A DNA stretch of 21,186 bases, from positions 1 through 21,186 of the forward strand of contig JAYENW010000025.1 of the NCBI GenBank assembly GCA_034722275.1. Reading direction: 5' to 3'. Positions 6,644 through 14,361 of the stretch are shown piece by piece. A program made the position numbers and the translations under genes. Under the pieces are notes generated by a model that worked only from the letters and a program-made list of their open reading frames with translations, was not told the DNA's origin and searched no databases. The DNA comes from M55B177 sp034722275. GTDB lineage: Bacteria; Chloroflexota; Dehalococcoidia; GIF9; AB-539-J10. The stretch's first letter is position 1. The number at the start of each line of letters is the position of its first letter.

Positions 6644-7153
6644 ATGGCAAAAGTAGAAGTGGAAATTGCCCGACTAATAAGAAAATACCAAGCTAAAACG
6701 GGAAAGCTATTGACTATAGGTATTGTAGAGTCAGCTACCGGTGGCAGAATAGCTGATAGGATAACCAACGTACCAGGAAGCTCTGATTACTTTAAAGGCT
6801 CGGTGGTATCTTACAGCAACGAAATAAAAATTAATATCCTGAGGGTTAAGAAGGAAACTATAGACAATTTTGGAGTTGTTAGCTCACAAATAGCTAAAGA
6901 AATGGCTCAAGGTGGTAGAGAGCTCTTAGATGTAGATATATGCATCTCCGACACTGGGATTGCGGGACCATCAGGCGGCAGCTCTGAAAAACCTGTGGGT
7001 CTGTTTTACATTGGCTTAGCTGCCGAAAATCAGTGTTTGAGCCAGAAGCGCGTCTTCCCCGGGAATCGAAAGAAAAACAAGCAAGACGCCGCTGGCACGT
7101 CTCTAGATATGTTAAAGCAACAACTGCTACAATGCTTGACTGAGAAAGGATGA
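6644..7153 (+). CDS. pncC: Nicotinamide-nucleotide amidase (CinA C-terminal domain type)
   Basis: A stand-alone CinA C-terminal domain of 169 residues, the form that deamidates nicotinamide mononucleotide to nicotinate mononucleotide in pyridine nucleotide recycling; no N-terminal CinA domain is present. The catalytic serine motif is VESATGG with S30 (the usual form is AESCTGG), and Y57 and K62 in SYSNEIK match the remaining active-site residues. GIAGPSGGSSEKPVGLFYIG is the conserved loop-strand region. The ATG at 6644 follows an extended -10 box by 12 bases, so there is almost no leader. It stops with TGA 11 bases before sepS and is probably the first gene of the pncC-sepS-pscS operon. The link to cysteine-tRNA synthesis is unexplained and may only reflect chromosomal adjacency. 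Confidence 0.92.
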   Translation: MAKVEVEIARLIRKYQAKTGKLLTIGIVESATGGRIADRITNVPGSSDYFKGSVVSYSNEIKINILRVKKETIDNFGVVSSQIAKEMAQGGRELLDVDICISDTGIAGPSGGSSEKPVGLFYIGLAAENQCLSQKRVFPGNRKKNKQDAAGTSLDMLKQQLLQCLTEKG

Positions 7154-7164
7154 AAACTTAATTC

Positions 7165-8676
7165 ATGGCAAATTTTGATTTAAATGATATAAAAGAGCAG
7201 GCAAAGAAGAACTTCAGCAATGTTTGGGTATCTTCTACAAAGCTTATTCCAGTAGACACAAAAATCAGTCTGAAAAATAGAGGCAAGCCTCATCCAGTAC
7301 AAGAATTAATTCAGAAATCCCGGGAAATTCTCTTAAGCCTTGGTTTTGATGAAGTGGAAAACTTTACTATCCTGCCTGATAGCGATGTTGTTAAACAGTA
7401 TGGCCCTGAGGCTCTGGTTATCCTCGATAGAGTTTTCTACCTGGCAGAACTACCTCGTCCCGACATAGGATTAAGCACCAAAAAAATAGTTCAGGTAAAA
7501 AAGATAGCAGGCGAGGTCGAACTTGAAAAATTACAGTCCCTCCTGCGAAGCTACAAGCGCGGGGAAATTGAGGCAGATGACCTCGTGGAAGAACTTATTG
7601 CCAGGCTCAATATCACCGATTATCAAGCTACAGAACTCTTGGATAAAGTCTTCCCAGAGTTAAGGAAATTGCGCCCCATCCCTTCTGCTAAAACTTTGAG
7701 AAGCCATATGACAGCGACATGGTTCCGCACCCTGGCAGCACTGCAAGACAAGACCGCCTTTCCCCTTGCTTTGTTTTCAGTGGGGCTGAGATATCGTAAT
7801 GAACAAAGAGAAGATGCTCAGCACTTAAGAGTTCATCATTCAGCATCTATCGTGGTCATGGATCCTGAAATGTCCCTGAATGCTGGCAGAGAAATAACAA
7901 GAGAGATAATAAGACAGTATGGTTTTCCTGATATGAAATTTGAAACTAAGATAGCCACATCCAAATATTATGCTCCTGGGCAAGAACAAGAAGTTTTTGT
8001 GAGACACAAAGATAACTGGCTGGAAATTGCTGATATTGGCATGTATTCACCTGTTGCCTTAGCAAACTTTGATATTCGCTATCCCGTCTTCAATGCTGGC
8101 CTAGGAGTCGAACGGCTAGCAATGCTTCTTTATAAGATAGATGATGTTAGAAAGCTGGTATACCCACAGTTTTCCCTCTCTGATTATTCTGATGAAGAGA
8201 TAGCCAAGTCAATTACTTACATAGCCAGCCCACGAACCCCTCGAGGAAAGAAAATAGCACGGGCAATTGAAGATAGTGCTCGAAAATATAAGGATGAGAT
8301 CGCGCCTTGTGAGTTTTTAGCCTGGCAAGACAAGTCTATCAAAGTGAAGGTGCTAGAAACAGAGGCAGGCAAGAGACTAATTGGTCCAGCGGGCTTTAAC
8401 GAGATCTGCGTAGCCGACGGCGCAGTTTACAGCGATGTTGTTCCTTCAGGAGTACCTGCTGGAATAAACTATATGCGCGCTATAGCAATGGGAGCTGCAG
8501 CAGCAATAGAAAATAATCCCGAAGACTTAACTTACCAAGTGAAGACGATAAAACATCTCTCTGATCTCAATTTGCAGACCTCAGAAGGTGTTCGCCAGCA
8601 TATTGAGGGAAAACAGAAAAAGATAGGAGTTGGTGGTGCTGTATTTGTGACCATAAAGACACAACCAGTGAAGTAA
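7165..8676 (+). CDS. sepS: O-phosphoserine--tRNA(Cys) ligase (SepRS)
   Basis: Class II aminoacyl-tRNA synthetase that charges tRNA(Cys) with O-phosphoserine, the first step of the indirect Cys-tRNA pathway. The 503-residue protein matches archaeal SepRS along its length, slightly shorter than the archaeal proteins of roughly 535. Motif 1 region: HPVQELIQKSREILLSLGF (43-61), then KQYGPEALVILDR and FYLAELPRPDIGLS. Motif 2: GLRYRNEQREDAQHLRVHHS (207-226). Motif 3: GLGVERLAML (312-321). T183 (SHMTATW), S226 and S228 (HHSAS) and N310 align with the phosphate-binding residues described for archaeal SepRS, as I recall them. The C-terminal anticodon-binding region (LIGPAGFNEI; IKHLSDLNLQ) is present. 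A purine-rich GAAAGGATGA lies upstream. It ends in TAA two bases before pscS. Confidence 0.96.
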   Translation: MANFDLNDIKEQAKKNFSNVWVSSTKLIPVDTKISLKNRGKPHPVQELIQKSREILLSLGFDEVENFTILPDSDVVKQYGPEALVILDRVFYLAELPRPDIGLSTKKIVQVKKIAGEVELEKLQSLLRSYKRGEIEADDLVEELIARLNITDYQATELLDKVFPELRKLRPIPSAKTLRSHMTATWFRTLAALQDKTAFPLALFSVGLRYRNEQREDAQHLRVHHSASIVVMDPEMSLNAGREITREIIRQYGFPDMKFETKIATSKYYAPGQEQEVFVRHKDNWLEIADIGMYSPVALANFDIRYPVFNAGLGVERLAMLLYKIDDVRKLVYPQFSLSDYSDEEIAKSITYIASPRTPRGKKIARAIEDSARKYKDEIAPCEFLAWQDKSIKVKVLETEAGKRLIGPAGFNEICVADGAVYSDVVPSGVPAGINYMRAIAMGAAAAIENNPEDLTYQVKTIKHLSDLNLQTSEGVRQHIEGKQKKIGVGGAVFVTIKTQPVK

Positions 8677-8678
8677 AA

Positions 8679-9818
8679 ATGGGGCAGGCAAGAAGTAAGT
8701 TATTAGAAAAATTGAGCAAGTTACATAGACTGCATAAAGGCCTGATAAATATCATGCCTTTACAAACAGGGGGCTTGCTTACTCAAGCTGCCAGAGAAGC
8801 TCTAATAGAGTTTGGTGATGGTTACTCAGTATGCGATTTCTGCCTTGGTAGCCTGAGCAATATAACAAATCCTCCCATCCAAGAGTTCGTGCACGAACTC
8901 TTACCTCCATTTTTAGGCAGTGAAGTAGCTACTATCACGCATGGGGCCAGAGAAGGTATCTTTATGGTAATGCACTCTTTAGCTCAACCTGGTGATTCAA
9001 TCATCGTTGATGGCAACAGACATTACACTACTATTGTTGCCGCTGAAAGAGTGGGCTTAAATGTGATTGGGGTGCCCAACTTTGGGTATCCCGAATTCAA
9101 GATCAATGTCAATGACTATATACCATTGATAGAAAAACATAAGCCCAAGCTGATTTTGTTAACCTACCCAGATGGCAGCTACGGCAATCTACCTGATGCT
9201 AAAAAACTAGGAGAGCTAGCTCAGAAATATGACATACCCTATATCCTTAACGGAGCATATTCTGTGGGCAGGATGCCCGTAAATATGGCTGATATAGGTG
9301 CCGATTTCATCGTCGGCAGTGGTCATAAAAGCATGGCTTCCGCCGGGCCCTGTGGTGTGTTGGGGATGAGGAAAAAATGGGAAGACATTGTATTGCGGAA
9401 ATCACAAGCATATAGTAATAAAGAGATTGAACTTCTTGGCTGCACCTTGAGAGGAGTCCCCTTAATAACCCTTATGGCATCCTTTCCTCATGTACAGGAG
9501 AGGGTCCTTCATTGGGATGAGCAGGTTTCTAAAGCACAGTGGTTTTCTGCTGAACTGGAAAAATTGGGATTCAAACAAGCAGGGGAGAAGCCACACAGAC
9601 ACGACCTGTTATATTTTGAAACTCCGATGCTTTATGATGTCTCCAGACATGTTCGGGAGAGGGGCTATTTCCTCTATAAGGAATTAAAAGAGAGAGGCAT
9701 CTGGGGACCACAACCGGGTTTGACAAAGGCTTTCAAGGTTTCTACTTTTGCAGCCGATAGAAAACAGTTGGGCTTCGTTATAGATTCCTTTAAGGCTATC
9801 CTGAGTAAATACAGCTAA
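8679..9818 (+). CDS. pscS: O-phosphoseryl-tRNA(Cys):Cys-tRNA(Cys) synthase (SepCysS)
   Basis: PLP enzyme that converts Sep-tRNA(Cys) to Cys-tRNA(Cys) with a sulfur donor, the partner of SepRS. The 379 residues include all expected elements: PLQTGGLLTQAAREALIEFG at 28-47, the redox pair C52 and C55 (YSVCDFC), the third conserved cysteine C255 (ELLGCTLRG), the PLP lysine K217 in GSGHKSMASAGPCG, and MASFPHVQERV. The N-terminal 25 residues are basic and helical; in archaea this region takes part in SepRS or SepCysE contacts. No SepCysE gene is visible. The ATG follows the sepS stop by two bases, so the pair is tightly coupled. It ends in TAA 31 bases from the convergent hisB stop, with no obvious terminator hairpin between them. 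Confidence 0.96.
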   Translation: MGQARSKLLEKLSKLHRLHKGLINIMPLQTGGLLTQAAREALIEFGDGYSVCDFCLGSLSNITNPPIQEFVHELLPPFLGSEVATITHGAREGIFMVMHSLAQPGDSIIVDGNRHYTTIVAAERVGLNVIGVPNFGYPEFKINVNDYIPLIEKHKPKLILLTYPDGSYGNLPDAKKLGELAQKYDIPYILNGAYSVGRMPVNMADIGADFIVGSGHKSMASAGPCGVLGMRKKWEDIVLRKSQAYSNKEIELLGCTLRGVPLITLMASFPHVQERVLHWDEQVSKAQWFSAELEKLGFKQAGEKPHRHDLLYFETPMLYDVSRHVRERGYFLYKELKERGIWGPQPGLTKAFKVSTFAADRKQLGFVIDSFKAILSKYS

Positions 9819-9849
9819 CAGTAAAAATCCAACGAGTAAACCTTAACCA

Positions 9850-10440
9850 CTACCCCTCAATAATTTCTTTAGTACTGGGGATTCTGCCCATAATTCGCTT
9901 GTCAATGCGGGTAGCTGCATCCAGAGCCCGGCCCAATGCTTTGAATAAAGCTTCAGCTTTGTGATGGTCATTTATGCCATGGATTACCTTGGCATGGAGG
10001 TTGATTTTAGCTTCAGAGGCAAAAGAGACCAAGAAATGGCGAATTAAATCAACACATAGCTCACCTATTTTATCCTTGCTGAAACTTGCTTCAACTACGC
10101 TGTAACTCCTACCTCCTATATCGACTGCTACTGCAGATAGAGCTTCATCCATGGGCACGACAGCATGTGCCATTCGGACAATGCCCTGCTTTTGCCCCAA
10201 TGCCTGGTTAAAGGCTTTGCCCAGAGAGATAGCCACATCCTCAACCACATGGTGTTGGTCAGCGCCTGAGGCCGAAATTTTTATGTCAAATGCTCCATGC
10301 TGAGCTAACTGCGTTAGAAAATGGTCAACCATTCTTATGCCTGTAGTAATCTCAAACTCTCCACTACCATCAATATTGAGCTCCACCTTGACATTTGTCT
10401 CTGCCGTCTCACGAATAACTTTTGCTTTTCTTTCAGTCAT
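9850..10440 (-). CDS. hisB: Imidazoleglycerol-phosphate dehydratase
   Basis: Sixth step of histidine synthesis: dehydrates imidazole glycerol phosphate to imidazole acetol phosphate, acting as a 24-mer with manganese. The 196-residue length is normal for the monofunctional enzyme; no phosphatase domain is attached. Visible motifs are MVDHFLTQLAQHG, the metal-binding DQHHVVEDVAISLG, the second-half AVDIGGRSY, and INDHHKAEALFKALGRAL. It has a strong ribosome site (AAAGGAG) and its ATG overlaps the end of hisC by 8 bases. It is the last gene of the hisZ-hisG-hisD-hisC-hisB operon. The stop is TAG. Confidence 0.97.
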   Translation of the reverse strand: MTERKAKVIRETAETNVKVELNIDGSGEFEITTGIRMVDHFLTQLAQHGAFDIKISASGADQHHVVEDVAISLGKAFNQALGQKQGIVRMAHAVVPMDEALSAVAVDIGGRSYSVVEASFSKDKIGELCVDLIRHFLVSFASEAKINLHAKVIHGINDHHKAEALFKALGRALDAATRIDKRIMGRIPSTKEIIEG

Positions 10441-11521
10441 TTTTAACTCCTTTCAACGCTTCGATTAAGGCATCAGTATCCTCAGGTTTACCTGCAGTTA
10501 TACGTAGATAATTCTTTAACTGCGGGCTATCAAAATAGCGAACGAAAATGCCTTTCTTCTGTAATTGACTCCAAACCTCTTTAGCATCTCCATCAATCAC
10601 AGAACAAAGGATGAAATTCCCCTGCGAAGGATAAGGTTGCAGCCAGTCAAATTCTTTTAACCTCATAAACAACCGCTCTCTTTCAGCGACTATCTTTGCT
10701 ATATTACTGCTGAGATAATCTATATCGGCTAAAGACGCCAAGGCTGCCACTTGCGCCGCGGCGTTAATATTATATGGCTGTTTAATCTTCATTAAATAGG
10801 TAGCAATTTCAACAGGGAAAACACCGTAGCCCATTCTTAAACCAGCTAACCCAGCCCATTTGCTGAAAGTACGCAGCACTATTAAATTTGGATGGTGAGA
10901 CACCAGATTAGCCATAGTCACATTGCTGAATTCAAAATAGGCTTCATCCAGTACCACAATTTTCTCAGTATCAAGGAGCTCCGCAATTTCTTGTTCAGTA
11001 ATAAGATTCCCCGTGGGATTGTTAGGAGAGGCAACAAAAATAGCCTTTGTTTTCTTGTTTAATGCTCCTTCTATATTACCCATATCAATGGTGAAGTCTT
11101 CATTTCTGGGTATATTGACGACCTCACCCCCACAAATCTCTGTATTAAAAGGATACATGCCAAACGTTGGTGGACAATTGATAACTTCATCCCCGGGTTC
11201 GACGAAAAGCCTGAGTATCAGGTCAATCAGTTCGTCACTACCACTGCCACAGATTATATATTGCTGGCTCAAACCAGTGTAGTTCTCCAGCGCTTGCCTT
11301 AACATCCTTTGCTCTGGATCAGGATAAATATGATAACGGGAATAATCGGCCAGAGCTTGATACACTCGGGGAGAACAACCATAGGGATTCTCATTAGCGT
11401 CAAGCTTGACTCCCCTGCCCGAGGGTAATTCAGCATATTGACTCAAGGTTTCAAGAGGTTCAATGGGAGTATAGCCTGCCATAGTTATTAATTCAGGCCT
11501 CACCAATCCTTTGACATCCAT
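10433..11521 (-). CDS. hisC: Histidinol-phosphate aminotransferase
   Basis: PLP-dependent transamination of imidazole acetol phosphate to histidinol phosphate. The 362-residue fold-type I aminotransferase shows KLDANENPYG near residue 40, SGSDELIDLILR, NCPPTFGMY, VASPNNPTGN, VLDEAYFEF, and the PLP-lysine segment RTFSKWAGLAGLRMGYG, all in the order expected for HisC. A GGAG ribosome site precedes the ATG at 11521. The gene lies 43 bases after the hisD stop and overlaps hisB by 8 bases. The stop is TGA. Confidence 0.96.
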   Translation of the reverse strand: MDVKGLVRPELITMAGYTPIEPLETLSQYAELPSGRGVKLDANENPYGCSPRVYQALADYSRYHIYPDPEQRMLRQALENYTGLSQQYIICGSGSDELIDLILRLFVEPGDEVINCPPTFGMYPFNTEICGGEVVNIPRNEDFTIDMGNIEGALNKKTKAIFVASPNNPTGNLITEQEIAELLDTEKIVVLDEAYFEFSNVTMANLVSHHPNLIVLRTFSKWAGLAGLRMGYGVFPVEIATYLMKIKQPYNINAAAQVAALASLADIDYLSSNIAKIVAERERLFMRLKEFDWLQPYPSQGNFILCSVIDGDAKEVWSQLQKKGIFVRYFDSPQLKNYLRITAGKPEDTDALIEALKGVKND

Positions 11522-11564
11522 CTTTTTTCTCCGATAAGAATGAGTTCCTGCCTTTGCTTACTCT

Positions 11565-12899
11565 TTAAATAACATGGGATTGATCTGCTCCCGATTCGCA
11601 ATGATGCGAAAGTTGGCTTAGTCTTTCTTCCACAGCGAGAGCATGGCCATCCAGACCTTCAGCTTTGGCTATTACTATGGCTGCTTGACTCAGCTCTCGC
11701 ATGGCAATCTCATCTAAAGCAACAATATTGCTAAACTTTAAAAAACTGGTAACACTTAGTGGAGAGCTAAAACGAGCACTGCCACCTGTGGGCAGCACAT
11801 GGCTGGGGCCAGCAACATAATCTCCCAAGACTATAGGTGAATTTTCACCAACGAAAATACAGCCGACATTATGAATTTTGTCAATCAAAGAAGAAGCTTG
11901 AGATACCATGAGTGAAAGATGCTCAGGAGCAAAAAGATTCGCCAATTCAACGGCCTGATCAACATAGTCAACAAGCACAATCATTCCAGCATTTATGGCC
12001 TGCGTAGCGATGGAATGTCTTTTTAGCCTCGTTAACTGTTTTGCTATCTCTTTATCAACTTGATTGGCTAACTCTGCTGAAGTGGTAAGCAGAATCACTG
12101 AAGCTGAAGGGTCATGCTCAGCCTGCGCCAGAAGGTCAGCAGCACAAAGTACTGGATTAGCTGTATTGTCAGCAATGATAACTGCCTCACTTGGGCCTTC
12201 AAGACCATCAATGGCTACTACACCATAAACCCTCTTCTTTGCTAAAGTGACAAAGATATTACCTGGGCCACAGATTTTATCCACCTTGGGTATTGACTGA
12301 GTGCCGAAAGCCAAGGCAGCAATGGCTTGAGCGCCACCAACCTTAAAAAGACGATTAACACTAGCAATATCGGCAGCCACCAGTGTGGCTGCGGGAATCT
12401 TGCCACCTTTAGCCGGTGGCGAGGTCATGATAATTTCGCCTACACCTGCTACGCTGGCTGGTATTGCCATCATCAGAGCAGTAGAGGGATAAGCAGCAGT
12501 GCCACCGGGAACATACAGGCCTACCCTATCTAAAGAATGAATCTGCTGCCCTAAATACTTGTCGATAGTGCGAGATTGCTTTGCCATGTTTGTAATCCTG
12601 CGTTGGAGGGCAGAATGGAAAGCGTGTATTTTCCCAGCCGCCAGCTCCAATGCTGAGATAAGTTCCTTATCTATTTCATTATAGGCAGAGAGAATTTCAT
12701 TTTTGCTTACTTCTAGAGAGCCTAGTTCAACACCATCCAGCTTCCGGGTATAATTGAAGACAGCTTCATCGCCTCTATTACGGACATCAGCGATAATTCG
12801 CTCTACTACTTCCTCTTCTTCTGAGGAAGTGAAGGATTCCCAATAGTTTTTCCTAGAGAGCAATCCTTTTGCTTTATTAAAGCCTTCAACCTTTATCAT
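11565..12899 (-). CDS. hisD: Histidinol dehydrogenase
   Basis: Zinc- and NAD-dependent four-electron oxidation of histidinol to histidine, the last two steps of the pathway. The 444-residue protein has family-standard length and motifs: GLYVPGGTAAYPSTALMM, VGGAQAIAALAFGT, KICGPGNIFVTLAKK, DGLEGPSEAVIIAD, the zinc-ligand segment LLAQAEHDPSA, GDYVAGPSHVLPTGG, and the C-terminal GLDGHALAVEER with the last zinc histidine. About 14 extra residues follow that histidine region. It starts 26 bases after the hisG stop, with only a weak ribosome site. The stop is TAA. Confidence 0.97.
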   Translation of the reverse strand: MIKVEGFNKAKGLLSRKNYWESFTSSEEEEVVERIIADVRNRGDEAVFNYTRKLDGVELGSLEVSKNEILSAYNEIDKELISALELAAGKIHAFHSALQRRITNMAKQSRTIDKYLGQQIHSLDRVGLYVPGGTAAYPSTALMMAIPASVAGVGEIIMTSPPAKGGKIPAATLVAADIASVNRLFKVGGAQAIAALAFGTQSIPKVDKICGPGNIFVTLAKKRVYGVVAIDGLEGPSEAVIIADNTANPVLCAADLLAQAEHDPSASVILLTTSAELANQVDKEIAKQLTRLKRHSIATQAINAGMIVLVDYVDQAVELANLFAPEHLSLMVSQASSLIDKIHNVGCIFVGENSPIVLGDYVAGPSHVLPTGGSARFSSPLSVTSFLKFSNIVALDEIAMRELSQAAIVIAKAEGLDGHALAVEERLSQLSHHCESGADQSHVI

Positions 12900-12925
12900 A
12901 TATCATAACCCTGCTCGCAACATTA

Positions 12926-14353
12926 TCATTGAGACTTAGCCTCCTGAAATGCTTGAATAAGGGATTCAACTTTCTCTTTTTTACCGGGCAAGCCGATGTT
13001 AGTTTTGTTCCCGATTAGACAAGCTGACGACTGAAAAAGAACATCTATGATCTTTAATTGCTGCTGTGCCAGCGTCTTTCCCGTTTGAGTATTATCAATG
13101 AGTAAGTCAGCATCGTCGGGTAAGAAAGCTTCACTTGCTCCCCAGGTAGGTATCAGCTTATAGGGATTGATATGGTTATCACGAAGATATTTGTCAGCAA
13201 TATTGGTATATTCCGATGCTACCCTGATGGGAGTGAGGGTGCCAGTTTGAACAAGCGACCTCAGTTCATCAATGTCATTCACGGGCATACCCTGGCTTAC
13301 TGCCACTACAATCTTAACCTTGCCAAAGTCAAGGTTGAGTAATTCTTCCACAGGACTGGACGGGAAACGACAGAGGTGCTCTAATAACCAGTCTTTGCCA
13401 GTTATGGCCAAATCAAAATTGCCATTGGCTACCTGAAGTGGCATATCTTGAGGTCTGATTACCTTGACACCAAGCCAATGCAAATCAGCTATGGGGCGAC
13501 GATTTGTCAGCTTCTCAGAATATCCTTGAAAATGAAAACCAGCCTGCTTTAGGAACTGCGAAGTTGGCCTATGTTGATGCCCATCAGGTAAAGCCAGTTT
13601 GATTTTCTTTGCCTGCCAATCAGTGGAGACAACTTTCAAGATATGCTGGCTATGCTTAGAAAACTCTCGTGTCTCTACCACAGTATCATACCTAGTAAAC
13701 CTGGAACGCAAACGGGCCAATATTTGGCTCAAATCCTTGTTCTCCAAGCTTTTCCTGCAGGCGATAAGGTACGCTGTCACCGGAAATAACTCTGCCAGAG
13801 AGATTAAACCCTCTGCTTCCAGATTGCTTTTATCACTCTGCCATAATATAGCTAGATCAGCATTCTCAGGTGGATAAATTTCAGCATCTCCCCACACAGG
13901 GAAAATTTTAAATTCTCTCATCCTGAGGTTTAAGGCCAGGGCTTCAGCTATGTTGGGGTACTCACTTACTATGCGATAAGCATCTTGCCCGGGCAGGCCA
14001 TCTAGGCGGGATATGCCTAGTTGATTGCCGGCTGCCACATATATGCTACCTTTGCCATAATCCAGGTTGGCTATCTTTACCAGGGCACTTGCGGGATATC
14101 TTGCCTGTAATTCCTCAATCCAGTCCAAGCCACATATACCCAAATCGTAATTGCCTACAGCGACCTGTATCGGGATATCTTTTTCTTGAAATACCTTAGC
14201 TGAAAGATGAGGAAAATTTGTTGAGTTAAGAGAGTATTGCCGTGTTTTCTCATGATAGTTTGCAAAGTCCAAGCCTACCTCATCGAGTAACTTGGCTATG
14301 GATGAAAGAAACCTACCTTTGGGCAAGGCAAGCTTGACAGGTTGATATTTCAT
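12926..14353 (-). CDS. hisG: Tandem HisG-HisG fusion, ATP phosphoribosyltransferase
   Basis: First enzyme of histidine synthesis, joining ATP and PRPP. The 475-residue product is two short-form HisG catalytic units in one chain: unit 1 about residues 5-230 and unit 2 about 250-475. Repeated landmarks are GNYDLGICGLDW (67-78) and GNFDLAITGKDW (311-322), LDYGK (97-101) and LDFGK (341-345), SEYPNIA and SEYTNIA. Unit 1 keeps LPKGR (10-14), but its PRPP-loop region (166-183) reads WQSDKSNLEAEGL without the TGxTL core. Unit 2 has LPDGH (255-259) in place of LPKGR but keeps the PRPP loop TGKTL (424-428). No C-terminal regulatory domain of long HisG is present, which agrees with the hisZ neighbour. 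There is no frameshift, so the fusion is real. It may work as a fixed pseudo-dimer with complementary sites. Confidence 0.92.
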   Translation of the reverse strand: MKYQPVKLALPKGRFLSSIAKLLDEVGLDFANYHEKTRQYSLNSTNFPHLSAKVFQEKDIPIQVAVGNYDLGICGLDWIEELQARYPASALVKIANLDYGKGSIYVAAGNQLGISRLDGLPGQDAYRIVSEYPNIAEALALNLRMREFKIFPVWGDAEIYPPENADLAILWQSDKSNLEAEGLISLAELFPVTAYLIACRKSLENKDLSQILARLRSRFTRYDTVVETREFSKHSQHILKVVSTDWQAKKIKLALPDGHQHRPTSQFLKQAGFHFQGYSEKLTNRRPIADLHWLGVKVIRPQDMPLQVANGNFDLAITGKDWLLEHLCRFPSSPVEELLNLDFGKVKIVVAVSQGMPVNDIDELRSLVQTGTLTPIRVASEYTNIADKYLRDNHINPYKLIPTWGASEAFLPDDADLLIDNTQTGKTLAQQQLKIIDVLFQSSACLIGNKTNIGLPGKKEKVESLIQAFQEAKSQ

Positions 14354-14361
14354 AAATAGAC

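Noticed and set aside
6600..6650. Longer N terminus for the MBL-fold protein starting at 6650
   Set aside because: It would be encoded across the TATAAT box, overlap the divergent pncC start and precede the normal family start MAELPEVITF.
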